A DNA stretch of 21,809 nt from Actinobacteria bacterium casp-actino8 (GCA_001510455.1 LFFH01000014.1:1-21809); one strand, 5' to 3'. Positions 7,198 through 14,671 are shown, numbered from the stretch's first letter. Notes: generated from the letters alone by a model not told the origin. Made by a program: numbers and translations.

Positions 7198-9231
7198 GTG
7201 ACCGACCAGACCTCTGCTCAACCGACCTCTCCCCACACTTCTCTCGCCACGACGTTGCTCGACGGTTTCGTCCAAGCCGGCACTCCCGTGGTGTCACCCG
7301 ATGGTCGGCTCGTCGCATTCGCGGTGACCCGCGTCGACCACGGAAAGAACAAGTACCTCTCCCAGGTGTGGCTCGCTCACACCGATGGTTCGGTCGTCCC
7401 AACGCCCTTGACATCCGGCGATCCCGGAGAATCTCGACCGTCGTGGTCACCCGACGGTCGCCATCTCGCGTTCGTCTCGGGTCGGGAGGGCGCACAAGGA
7501 GCCAAGAAAGGTGAGCGAACCCTCCACGTGATCCCCGTGACGACGCCCGGCGAAACTCGCACCATTGCGGTCCGCAAGGACGGTCTTGACGCACCGAGTT
7601 GGTCCCCCGACGGGCGGTGGATCGCCTTCACGTCTCGGGTTCCCGACGATCGCTACTCGGCCGAGGACGAATCGTGGCAGTCACCGCGCCGTATCGACAC
7701 CTTCTTCACCCGTCTGAACGGTGAGGACTTCGTGTTCGATCGCCCCAACCACTTGTGGGTCGTGGCCGCCGACGGCACGGGTCTTGCGAAGGACCTCACC
7801 CCCGGCCCACGCGAGGCCGGTGATTTCTCATGGTGTGCCGATTCGAGTGGTCTCGTGTTCTCGTCGGCCCGGCACGACGACTGGGATCGCGACCTCTCGA
7901 CCGATCTCTTCCACGTCTCGCTCGACGGTGACATCACGGCTCTCACCGAGCGAACCGGCGTGTATTCGCAGCCCTCGGTGTCACCCGACGGACGACGGGT
8001 CGCCTTCCTCGGTCACGATGACGCCAGCACCTATCCTCAGAACGTCCGAGTGGGCGTCCTCGATCTCGAGACACGCGAGAGCATCTTCGTCTCGTCGCCT
8101 CTCAATCGGACCTTCGAGACCACGGTGGGCAACGTCGCACCGGTCTGGGAGTCGAACGAAACGATTCTCGCCACGGCCGAGGACGCCGGTGAATGCCACC
8201 TTTACCGACTCGATGCGACCGGGGCCACGCCTCCGGTGGCGGTCACCTCGGGCGCGCGTTGTGTGAAGACCTTCGACGCGGCCGCCGGTGTGATCGCCGC
8301 GGCGGTCACCCACGTGACCCGCCCGGCCGAGATCCACGTGTGGCGGCAGGGCAACGAAACCGTTCTCACCGACGTGAGCCGTGAGTACGTGCGCGCCGTC
8401 GAACCGGTGGGCTGGGAGCGTTTCTCGGTGCCGGTCACCAACCCCACACCTGGTATCGATCCGCACATCGATGCCTGGATCGTGCGACCGAAGAACTTCG
8501 ACGCGACGAAGAAGTACCCCGTCGTCCTGAACGTTCACGGCGGACCACACACTCAGTACGGCGAGAACTACTTCGACGAATTCCAGGCCCAGGCCGCGGC
8601 CGGATTCGTCGTGATCGCATGCAATCCACGTGGCTCGTCAGGGCGGGAGGAGGCCTGGGGTCAGGCCATTCTCGGTCCGAAGCATCCGAAACGGCCGGGT
8701 ACCGGCTGGGGTGCAGCCGACTTCGAAGACGTCGTCACGGTTCTCGACGCCGCTCTCGACCGATACGAATTCTGTGATCGAACTCGAGTCGGTATGCAGG
8801 GTGGGAGTTACGGCGGTTACATGGCCACGTTGTTGGCGGCGCGTCACGGCGGACGTCTGCGCACGGTCTGTACCGAACGATCGGTCAACAATCTTCTGAC
8901 CGAGGAATGGTCGAGTGACATCGGCACCATGTTCCGAGTCGAACACGGACCCGATCCGGTGCAGGATCCCGGTGAGTACCTGCGCATGTCGCCGAGCACG
9001 CTTGCACGTGACATCGACGTTCCCGTCCTGATCGTGCACAGCGAGAACGATCTGCGTTGCCCGATCAGTCAGGCCGAGGAGCTCTTCGTCACGCTTCGGC
9101 TCCTCGACAAGGACGTCGTGTTCTACCGATTCCCCGCCGAGACTCACGAACTATCACGCGCCGGTTCACCGGTGCATCGCCGTCAACGCTTCGAGATCAT
9201 TCTCGATTGGTTCACCGAGAAGCTCGCTTGA
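7198..9231 (+). CDS. S9-family peptidase (prolyl oligopeptidase/acylaminoacyl-peptidase type)
   Basis: This 677-residue protein has an N-terminal beta-propeller. Repeated PD40-type blades show SWSPDGRHLAF, SWSPDGRWIAF and SVSPDGRRVAF. The C-terminal alpha/beta-hydrolase domain has the oxyanion region NVHGGPH and the nucleophile S537 in GGSYGGYM. The acid is D618 (SENDLRCP) and the histidine is H650 (ETHELSR). It should cleave short peptides or N-acylated residues. No signal peptide is evident, so a cytoplasmic place is likely. The open frame extends upstream to 7054, but that part is antisense to the LLM gene. I chose GTG 7198 because TACCGT ends 7 bases before it; the nearby GTG 7189 lies inside that hexamer. 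It converges with nudC, with a 7-base gap. Confidence 0.92.
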   Translation: MTDQTSAQPTSPHTSLATTLLDGFVQAGTPVVSPDGRLVAFAVTRVDHGKNKYLSQVWLAHTDGSVVPTPLTSGDPGESRPSWSPDGRHLAFVSGREGAQGAKKGERTLHVIPVTTPGETRTIAVRKDGLDAPSWSPDGRWIAFTSRVPDDRYSAEDESWQSPRRIDTFFTRLNGEDFVFDRPNHLWVVAADGTGLAKDLTPGPREAGDFSWCADSSGLVFSSARHDDWDRDLSTDLFHVSLDGDITALTERTGVYSQPSVSPDGRRVAFLGHDDASTYPQNVRVGVLDLETRESIFVSSPLNRTFETTVGNVAPVWESNETILATAEDAGECHLYRLDATGATPPVAVTSGARCVKTFDAAAGVIAAAVTHVTRPAEIHVWRQGNETVLTDVSREYVRAVEPVGWERFSVPVTNPTPGIDPHIDAWIVRPKNFDATKKYPVVLNVHGGPHTQYGENYFDEFQAQAAAGFVVIACNPRGSSGREEAWGQAILGPKHPKRPGTGWGAADFEDVVTVLDAALDRYEFCDRTRVGMQGGSYGGYMATLLAARHGGRLRTVCTERSVNNLLTEEWSSDIGTMFRVEHGPDPVQDPGEYLRMSPSTLARDIDVPVLIVHSENDLRCPISQAEELFVTLRLLDKDVVFYRFPAETHELSRAGSPVHRRQRFEIILDWFTEKLA

Positions 9232-9238
9232 CAAGGGG

Positions 9239-10042
9239 TCACTCGGCCAGCCAGTGATCGATCAGCTTCCGAGCGATCGAGATGCCGGGCGGAATCGGTG
9301 GCAGTTCGTCCTTGCGATACCAGTTCGCCTCGACGATCTCGGTCGGATCGCAGACGATGTCACCACTCACCCAATCGGCACGGAAGCCGAGCATCAGGCT
9401 GTGCGGGAACGGCCACGGTTGACTGCCGAGATAACGAACCCGATCCACCACCACACCGACTTCCTCGCGAACCTCGCGAATGACGGCGCCCTCCAACGTC
9501 TCACCCGGTTCGACGAAACCGGCCAGACACGAGAACATCGGCATGCGGAACTGAACCCCACGCGCCAGAAGGGCTTCTTGGTCCGGTCCGGGTTCACCGC
9601 GAGTCACGAGGGTGATCATGGCCGGTGCCAAACGCGGGAATGCCATGTGTCCACACGACGGACACCGCATCGCTCTCTCGTTGTGGGCGAGTTCGGTGGG
9701 CGTGCCACAACGACCGCAGAAACGATGTGTTCGCGCCCAGTCGACGATCTGTACCGCTCGTCCGGCGGCCAACCACTCGTCTTCCGAGGTTCGGCCGAAC
9801 AGACTGAAGAGATCGAGTGACGCTCCGTCGGACGGATCCGACGCGTGGGCCGGAACGTCGACCCCCCAATAGGCCCGACCGTCCAGAACTCCGAGGAAGT
9901 GACGTCCCCACTCCGGGGACACTTGTTCCTCGTGGATCCAGACTCTCGATTCCACGACGTGCACGTAGAAATGCTGATCGAGATCGGCGGGAGGAACGAC
10001 GGCGGGCTGGAAGCGGCTGATACGGCTGATCGACTCGGGCAC
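9239..10042 (-). CDS. nudC: NAD(+) diphosphatase NudC (NUDIX with zinc ribbon)
   Basis: This 267-residue protein has the complete NudC layout. The zinc ribbon uses C109, C112, C127 and C130. The FPRLAPAMI strand follows, then a full NUDIX box from G175 to V197 (REVREEVG core with E190, E193, E194). The NudC-specific SQPWPFPHS lies at 207-215. The family hydrolyses NAD(H) to NMN(H) and AMP and also removes NAD caps from RNA 5' ends. The start is GTG at 10042. The -10 candidate TACGGT on the minus strand ends 12 bases upstream, giving a leader of only about 5 bases. The gene is divergent from the thiolase, and the two -10 boxes overlap. It is convergent with the S9 peptidase gene. Confidence 0.95.
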   Translation of the reverse strand: MPESISRISRFQPAVVPPADLDQHFYVHVVESRVWIHEEQVSPEWGRHFLGVLDGRAYWGVDVPAHASDPSDGASLDLFSLFGRTSEDEWLAAGRAVQIVDWARTHRFCGRCGTPTELAHNERAMRCPSCGHMAFPRLAPAMITLVTRGEPGPDQEALLARGVQFRMPMFSCLAGFVEPGETLEGAVIREVREEVGVVVDRVRYLGSQPWPFPHSLMLGFRADWVSGDIVCDPTEIVEANWYRKDELPPIPPGISIARKLIDHWLAE

Positions 10043-10054
10043 CCTGGAAGTGTG

Positions 10055-10064
10055 ACCGTAGGAT
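10055..10064. promoter_or_regulatory. Bidirectional promoter with -10 boxes sharing TA (nudC / thiolase)
   Basis: The ten bases ACCGTAGGAT read TACGGT on the minus strand (10055-10060) and TAGGAT on the plus strand (10059-10064). Both hexamers use the same central TA at 10059-10060. TAGGAT is 7 bases before the thiolase ATG; TACGGT is 12 bases before the nudC GTG. RNA polymerase could melt the site in only one direction at a time. Confidence 0.5.
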
Positions 10065-10071
10065 GCCCGTC

Positions 10072-11265
10072 ATGTCGAACTCCTCCGCACGCCAGGTCGT
10101 CATCGTCGAAGCCGTCCGCACTCCGGTCGGCCGCCGAAACGGTGGTCTCTCGACCCTCCATCCGGCCGAACTGCTGGGTCTGGTCCAAAAAGAGGTGATC
10201 CGCCGCACCGGTATCGACCCGGCCGTGGTCGAGCAGGTCGTGGGCGGCAACGTGAGTCAGGTCGGTGCGCAGAGCTTCAACATCACCCGCACGTCGTGGC
10301 TGTCGGCCGGCCTTCCCTTGTCGACGGCCTGCACGACGGTCGACACTCAGTGCGGGTCGAGCCAGCAAGCCACCGGACTCGCGGCATCGCTCGTGGCATC
10401 CGGGGTCGTCGACGTGGCCATGGCCTGCGGAGTCGAATCGATGAGTCGCGTGCCGATCGGAAGCAACTCGTCGAAAGCTCTCGGCCTCGGTGTACCCGTC
10501 CCCAAGTCGTACTTCGAACAGTACGAGTTCACCTCGCAGTTCGAAGGGGCCGAACGAATCGCCGACAAGTGGAAGATCACTCGCGCCGACACCGATGCCT
10601 TCGGACTCGAATCACAGGAACGAGCCGCTCGAGCGTGGGCCGAGGGACGCTTCGACGGTCAATTCATCGAAGTCGACGCCCCCGACCTCGACGAGGACGG
10701 CAAGCCCACTGGCACCACTCATCGAGTCTCTCGCGACGAAGGAATCCGCGAGACGACCCTCGACAAGTTGGCGACGTTGAAGCCGGTTGCACGTGAGAAC
10801 GGCGTGCACACCGCAGGCAACTCGTCGCAGATCTCCGATGGTGCGGCCGCAATTCTGATGATGACCGCCGAGAAGGCCGCTGAACTCGGACTCACGCCGC
10901 GAGCCCGCGTCGTCGACAGTTGCCTCGTGGGTGTCGACCCGGTGCTCATGCTCACCGGACCGATCGATGCCACCGAACGTCTTCTCGAACGCAATGGTCT
11001 CACCATCGACCAGATCGACACGTTCGAGATCAACGAAGCCTTCGCGTCGGTCGTTCTCGCCTGGGCCAAGGCCGTCGGAGCCGATCTGGCCCGTACCAAC
11101 CCGAACGGTGGCGCCATTGCCCTCGGCCATCCCCTCGGTGGAACGGGTGCCATCCTCATGACCAAGGCTCTCTACGAACTCGAGCGCACCGGCGGAAAAT
11201 ACGGTCTCGTCTCGATGTGCTGCGGTGGCGGCCTCGGCACCGGCACTCTCATCGAGCGCATCTGA
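10072..11265 (+). CDS. Thiolase (acetyl-CoA acyltransferase), FadA5-like
   Basis: This 397-residue thiolase has all catalytic elements. The nucleophilic cysteine is C94 (VDTQCGSSQ). NEAF lies at 321-324, H353 in GGAIALGHPLGG, and the second cysteine in MCCGGG (C383/C384). It cleaves 3-oxoacyl-CoA with CoA or does the reverse condensation. Segments such as HPAELLGLVQK, FGLESQERAARAWAEGRFD and HTAGNSSQISDG resemble, from memory, the steroid side-chain thiolase FadA5 of mycobacteria, so a bulky substrate is possible. A steroid role is not shown. An ATG at 10063 is also in frame, but it overlaps the -10 hexamer TAGGAT, so 10072 is the better, leaderless start. The nuclease lipoprotein gene follows after 14 bases and is probably co-transcribed. 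Confidence 0.93.
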   Translation: MSNSSARQVVIVEAVRTPVGRRNGGLSTLHPAELLGLVQKEVIRRTGIDPAVVEQVVGGNVSQVGAQSFNITRTSWLSAGLPLSTACTTVDTQCGSSQQATGLAASLVASGVVDVAMACGVESMSRVPIGSNSSKALGLGVPVPKSYFEQYEFTSQFEGAERIADKWKITRADTDAFGLESQERAARAWAEGRFDGQFIEVDAPDLDEDGKPTGTTHRVSRDEGIRETTLDKLATLKPVARENGVHTAGNSSQISDGAAAILMMTAEKAAELGLTPRARVVDSCLVGVDPVLMLTGPIDATERLLERNGLTIDQIDTFEINEAFASVVLAWAKAVGADLARTNPNGGAIALGHPLGGTGAILMTKALYELERTGGKYGLVSMCCGGGLGTGTLIERI

Positions 11266-11279
11266 TCCCACACTCGGCC

Positions 11280-11783
11280 GTGGCCGACCGTCGTCTCCTG
11301 CGCGCCATCGCCGTCATCGCTTTGTTGGCGGCATGCTCGTCGGCTCCCGAATTTCCCGACGGTGCCAACGGTGAAGTGGTCGGACTCGTCGACGGCGACA
11401 CCCTCGACGTCGTCTTCGACGTGGACGGCCGAGCCGTCGTCGAACGTATCCGTCTCATCGGCATCGACACCCCCGAGACCAAGAAGCCCGGTGCACCCAT
11501 CGAATGTTTCGGACCCGAGGCATCGCAGCGCTTGGCCGAACTCGTTCCCATCGGAACGTTCGTCGACGTCGTGCGCGACGTCGAGTCCCGCGACGACTAC
11601 GACCGCCTTCTCGCCTACGTGTACCGAGCGGAGGACCGAATTCTCGTCAACGAGATCCTCGTTCGCGAAGGTTTCGCCCGAACACTCTTCATCCCTCCCA
11701 ACACCGGCCTCGAAACCGAGATTCGTCGAGCCGAACGCTCGGCTCGCACCGAGGGACGTGGGCTGTGGTCGGCCTGCTCGTGA
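11280..11783 (+). CDS. Thermonuclease (SNase-like) lipoprotein
   Basis: This 167-residue protein starts at GTG 11280. It has a short basic N-terminus, a hydrophobic stretch and a lipobox LAAC with the lipidated cysteine at C19, so it should be exported and anchored outside the membrane. The mature part is a staphylococcal-nuclease OB fold. VDGDT contains D40. R58 lies in IRLIGIDTPET with E66, and R109 in DDYDRLLAYVY. These correspond to the D21, R35, E43 and R87 set of the model enzyme, so it should be an active calcium-dependent nuclease. The open frame upstream is antisense or out of frame to the thiolase. The GTG gives the only sensible signal peptide. No separate promoter fits in the 14-base gap, so read-through from the thiolase promoter is likely. 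Confidence 0.9.
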   Translation: MADRRLLRAIAVIALLAACSSAPEFPDGANGEVVGLVDGDTLDVVFDVDGRAVVERIRLIGIDTPETKKPGAPIECFGPEASQRLAELVPIGTFVDVVRDVESRDDYDRLLAYVYRAEDRILVNEILVREGFARTLFIPPNTGLETEIRRAERSARTEGRGLWSACS

Positions 11784-11793
11784 CGTCGAGCGG

Positions 11794-11799
11794 TAGCGT
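11794..11799 (+). promoter_or_regulatory. -10 element for the YdjC-like gene (leaderless)
   Basis: TAGCGT lies 6 bases before the GTG at 11806 in the 22-base gap after the nuclease gene. No Shine-Dalgarno is visible. Confidence 0.55.
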
Positions 11800-11805
11800 G
11801 ATCTC

Positions 11806-12642
11806 GTGACCGAACTCGTCGAACGTCTCGGCTACGACTCCGATGCGAAATTGGTGATCGTCTCGTGCGACGACCTCGGGTCGTGCCACGCCGCCAACGT
11901 CGGCGTCTACCGCGCCCTGCGCGACGGACTCGCCACGTGCGCATCGGTCATGGTGCCCGCACCGTGGGCTCGTCATGCAGCCCTCGAATACTCGGGCGAG
12001 GACATCGGCGTCCATCTCACCTTGAACGCCGAACATCCCGCCTATCGCTGGGGTCCGATCACCCACTCACCGTCGCTCCTGTCGGGTGACGGAGGATTCC
12101 CACGAGACATCGACGACCTGTGGGAACACGCGGATCCCGACGAAGTGCGTCGAGAGTGCCGCGCCCAGATCGAGCGGGCGATCCTCTGGGGATTCGACGT
12201 GAGTCATCTCGCCCCTCATCTCACGGCGATCACACTTCGACCCGAATTCTTCGACGTGTACCTCGACCTGGCGGTCGAGTTCGCCCTACCGATCCGCCTC
12301 CCCTCGACCATTTCGGAGTCCCAGGCCGGATTCCCCTTCCGTCGACTGGCCGCCGATGAGGGTGTGCTCTTCCCCGATCACTTCGATCACGACTGGTCGG
12401 CCGGGAGTCGAGTGCGCGTCCGACGTGCCTTTCAGGACCTGAAGCCGGGAGTCACCGAGATCCACCTGCAACCCGTGATCGACACTGCCGAGGTGCGGGC
12501 CCTGGCCGGCGCGGCCGCCGACGGATGGATCGACGACCTTGCGTTGGTCGCCACCGATGGCGAACTCCGACGTCTCGTCGACGAGTCGGGAGCGATTCTG
12601 ATCGGCTACCGACACCTGCGCGACGCGATGCGCGCCGCCTGA
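11806..12642 (+). CDS. ChbG/YdjC-like carbohydrate deacetylase family protein
   Basis: This 278-residue protein matches the YdjC/ChbG superfamily, whose characterised members deacetylate oligosaccharides such as diacetylchitobiose. The N-terminal strand ends in CDDLG (D22, D23), a metal/catalytic aspartate position. GVHLTL gives H70. The usual HVDGHxHxH-type strand is here HLAPHLTAI, keeping H134 and H138. A late EIHLQP stands where the family has a histidine-proline motif. The GTG start at 11806 is supported by TAGCGT 6 bases upstream. Its stop TGA (12640-12642) touches the stop of the convergent SCP2-like gene. The family call is good; the sugar or other substrate is unknown. Confidence 0.8.
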   Translation: MTELVERLGYDSDAKLVIVSCDDLGSCHAANVGVYRALRDGLATCASVMVPAPWARHAALEYSGEDIGVHLTLNAEHPAYRWGPITHSPSLLSGDGGFPRDIDDLWEHADPDEVRRECRAQIERAILWGFDVSHLAPHLTAITLRPEFFDVYLDLAVEFALPIRLPSTISESQAGFPFRRLAADEGVLFPDHFDHDWSAGSRVRVRRAFQDLKPGVTEIHLQPVIDTAEVRALAGAAADGWIDDLALVATDGELRRLVDESGAILIGYRHLRDAMRAA

Positions 12643-12873
12643 TCAGGATCGGGCGATCAACGCGTCGAGTCGACGGCGGACTTCACCCGACGAGAGATCG
12701 TCGAACAAGGGACCCGTGGGCCCGGTCGACTTCAGCTTCCCGAGCATGAAGGCGACCGAAGGGTCGAGCCCCGCGTCGGCCGACGCGACGGTGACGACGA
12801 CATCGGCGTCGTCGGGTCCGTCGACTCGCTCGTCTTTCTTCCCGACCACGAGTCGATACTGAACGGCAGTCAC
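12643..12873 (-). CDS. Mini SCP2-like (sterol carrier) protein
   Basis: This 76-residue protein, starting at GTG 12873, resembles the second half of an SCP-2 sterol-binding domain. DADVVVTVASADA is followed by DPSVAFMLGKLKSTG and a C-terminal helix. The GKLKxxG element is the most typical SCP2 feature. At 76 residues it is shorter than the usual 100 or so, so it is either a reduced domain or a divergent member. The start overlaps the mca stop as GTGA (12870-12873), indicating translational coupling. SCP2 proteins bind lipids or acyl-CoAs in a hydrophobic tunnel; whether a half-size domain can do so is open. The assignment rests on a short motif. Confidence 0.65.
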   Translation of the reverse strand: MTAVQYRLVVGKKDERVDGPDDADVVVTVASADAGLDPSVAFMLGKLKSTGPTGPLFDDLSSGEVRRRLDALIARS

Positions 12874-13847
12874 GACACCACCGCTGAAGTCGGATCGACG
12901 AGGCGGGTGGGGGCCGTTGCTCCGTCAGGAAGGCGGAGCACGTCGGCGACGCCGGCGAAGAGGTCGATCTCGACCTCCGTTTCGCTCGGTCCACCCACCG
13001 TCGAACGAGCGAGGATCCAGTCCTCGTAGGGATACACCTCGGCGAGTTCCTCGTCGCTCAGACCGAACCACCACGGCTCGTTCGGGTCGACCTGCGTGGC
13101 GTGGGCGCGAAGGGCACCCGTGCGAGCCCACAGGTACTCGCCGATGTGAAGACGCGTCGTGATGCGATCGTCGTGACTCGGCCGGGCCAACCACTTCTCG
13201 TCGAACGGCGACGACCCGGTTCTGGCCAACATCGCTTCGTGAACGAGGATCATGCGAGTCTTCGACCACACGGTGTAGTACATCTTCGATGGCTGGAACA
13301 CCGGACCGGCCCACGGGTACCAGGTCGGATCGCCCGCTCGCTCGAAGGCCAACACCGAGACGTCGTGCACCTTCACGTGATCCGGATGCGGATAACCACG
13401 TTGATCGTCGTTGTAGGTGATCAGCACCTGAGGGCGGGTCCGTCGGATGACCGCCACGAGTCGGCCCACTGCTTCGTCGAGATCGGCTCGGTGAAACGAC
13501 GTCGGATCGTCATTCGCCGGAGAATCGAGCATGCCCGAATCTCGGTAACCCAACATGACGACCTCGTCGAAACCGATGATGCGCGCCGACTCCGCCAACT
13601 CCCCCGGCCGGACTCTCGCCATCACCTCACGCTCCTGCTCGGGAGTCAGATCGTGAAAGGGGCGACCAGGTTCGCGCAGACTCGGATTCTGAAGATCTCC
13701 CTCTTCTCCGCCGGTGCAGCACACCAGAATCGTGCGCACACCCGCGCGGTGATAGGCGGCGAGAGTGGGCGCACCCTTCGACGCTTCGTCATCAGGGTGT
13801 GCATGAACAGTGAGCACACAGAGATCGTCGACGGCCGCGGAACTCAT
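12870..13847 (-). CDS. mca: Mycothiol S-conjugate amidase Mca
   Basis: This 325-residue PIG-L/LmbE-family zinc amidase has the metal motif AHPDDE (16-21) with H17 and D20, and the third histidine in YPHPDH (H157). A lysine sits just after the motif (K24 in DEASKG), a feature that separates Mca from its paralogue MshB, as do the total length and C-terminal WARTGALRAHATQVDP region. Mca cleaves mycothiol conjugates of electrophiles to release a mercapturic acid and GlcN-Ins, so it belongs to mycothiol-based detoxification and identifies the host as an actinobacterium. The ATG at 13847 is preceded 7 bases upstream by TAGCGT and is probably leaderless. The 3' end overlaps the SCP2-like gene by 4 bases. 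Confidence 0.92.
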   Translation of the reverse strand: MSSAAVDDLCVLTVHAHPDDEASKGAPTLAAYHRAGVRTILVCCTGGEEGDLQNPSLREPGRPFHDLTPEQEREVMARVRPGELAESARIIGFDEVVMLGYRDSGMLDSPANDDPTSFHRADLDEAVGRLVAVIRRTRPQVLITYNDDQRGYPHPDHVKVHDVSVLAFERAGDPTWYPWAGPVFQPSKMYYTVWSKTRMILVHEAMLARTGSSPFDEKWLARPSHDDRITTRLHIGEYLWARTGALRAHATQVDPNEPWWFGLSDEELAEVYPYEDWILARSTVGGPSETEVEIDLFAGVADVLRLPDGATAPTRLVDPTSAVVS

Positions 13848-13854
13848 GACTCAC

Positions 13855-13898
13855 ACGCTACTGCCGACACCACCTCGGGCCCCGGGGCGCAATAGCGT
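13855..13898. promoter_or_regulatory. Divergent leaderless promoter pair (mca / PEBP lipoprotein)
   Basis: TAGCGT occurs on the minus strand at 13855-13860, 7 bases before the mca ATG, and on the plus strand at 13893-13898, 7 bases before GTG 13906. The hexamers are identical and 32 bases apart. Confidence 0.6.
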
Positions 13899-13905
13899 GT
13901 CGGTC

Positions 13906-14574
13906 GTGACGTTCGATGCTCGACGACCCACGACACGCTTCACCATCGTGTTCCTCGGCGTGTCGATGGGGCTGCTGCTCGGCGCATGTTCGACGGATGG
14001 ACGCGAGATGACACCGCCCCGGGCCGATCAAGTCCAGACGATCATCGACGGGACCACGGCTCCTCCCGTCATCGACGGATCGATCGAACTTCCCGAGACA
14101 TTCGCCGACGTCTTCTCCCTCACTGCGCCGTGGAACTCGGAACAGCCGATTCCCATCGATCACACGTGCTCCGGTGACGGCGTGTCACCACCCCTCGTGT
14201 GGTCGGGAGCCCCGATCGAAACCCAGTCGTTCGCCCTCGTGGTGACCGATCTCGATGCGCTCGGACCGACCGGCGATCCACTCCTGCATTGGGTCGTCGC
14301 CAACATCGACCCCTTCGTCACGACCATCGGAACCGGTGGTTCGGTCAGCGGCGCCGTCGAAGGAGTCAACGATCTGGGTCGGCCCGACGTACCGATCGTC
14401 GGCTGGTCTCCGCCTTGTCCTCCGAGTGGCGAGACCCACACGTACCTCTTCTCCCTGCACGCTCTCAGCCAACGACTCGAACTCCTCGACGGCACCCCGG
14501 GCGCCGATCTGGTACGGGCCATCGAATTGGCCTCACTGGCCTCGACGGGTGTCACCGGAATCGCCACCAGCTGA
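13906..14574 (+). CDS. YbhB/PEBP-family lipoprotein
   Basis: This 222-residue protein starts at GTG 13906. It has a signal peptide with a basic start, a hydrophobic core FTIVFLGVSMGLLL and lipobox LGAC (lipidated C28). The mature domain is of the phosphatidylethanolamine-binding (Raf kinase inhibitor-like) type. It shows HTCSGDGVSPPLVW, the aspartate-rich VVTDLDALG, HWVVANID, and a PPCPPSGETHTYLFSLHAL region, all typical of bacterial YbhB proteins. Function in bacteria is poorly defined; ligand binding at the cell surface is likely. A linker of about 50 residues rich in T, P and D precedes the domain. TAGCGT 7 bases before the GTG supports a leaderless mRNA. A 7-residue TTRFTIV overlap with mca promoters is not seen. 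Confidence 0.88.
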   Translation: MTFDARRPTTRFTIVFLGVSMGLLLGACSTDGREMTPPRADQVQTIIDGTTAPPVIDGSIELPETFADVFSLTAPWNSEQPIPIDHTCSGDGVSPPLVWSGAPIETQSFALVVTDLDALGPTGDPLLHWVVANIDPFVTTIGTGGSVSGAVEGVNDLGRPDVPIVGWSPPCPPSGETHTYLFSLHALSQRLELLDGTPGADLVRAIELASLASTGVTGIATS

Positions 14575-14601
14575 CCACCCTCCGCGTTCGGCTGACCACC
14601 C
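14571..14601 (+). repeat. 10-bp direct repeat upstream of the GGDEF-EAL gene
   Basis: CTGACCACCC occurs at 14571-14580, overlapping the stop of the lipoprotein gene, and again at 14592-14601. The start-to-start distance is 21 bases, about two helical turns. This could be a tandem binding site upstream of the c-di-GMP gene, or a small duplication. Confidence 0.35.
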
Positions 14602-14620
14602 CGTGCCACACTGACGGGAG

Positions 14621-14671
14621 ATGTTCGCCCCATCTCGCTCCTCCACCGTCGACGGACCCGCCCTGCGATGA
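14621..14671 (+). CDS. Candidate 16-codon leader ORF coupled to the GGDEF-EAL gene
   Basis: An ATG at 14621 opens a 16-residue frame (MFAPSRSSTVDGPALR). Its TGA stop overlaps the GGDEF-EAL start codon as ATGA (14668-14671). A CACACT hexamer at 14607-14612 lies 8 bases before this ATG, close to the leaderless pattern of this window, while the main gene itself has no ribosome site. It could be a coupled upstream ORF. Alternatively it could be the true N-terminus of the main protein, cut off by a one-base frameshift. It is too short to judge by composition. Confidence 0.35.
   Translation: MFAPSRSSTVDGPALR

Noticed and set aside
10063..10071. Earlier ATG for the thiolase at 10063
   Set aside because: This ATG lies inside the TAGGAT -10 hexamer, so it could not be in a transcript made from that promoter. 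ATG 10072 fits the 7-base spacing.
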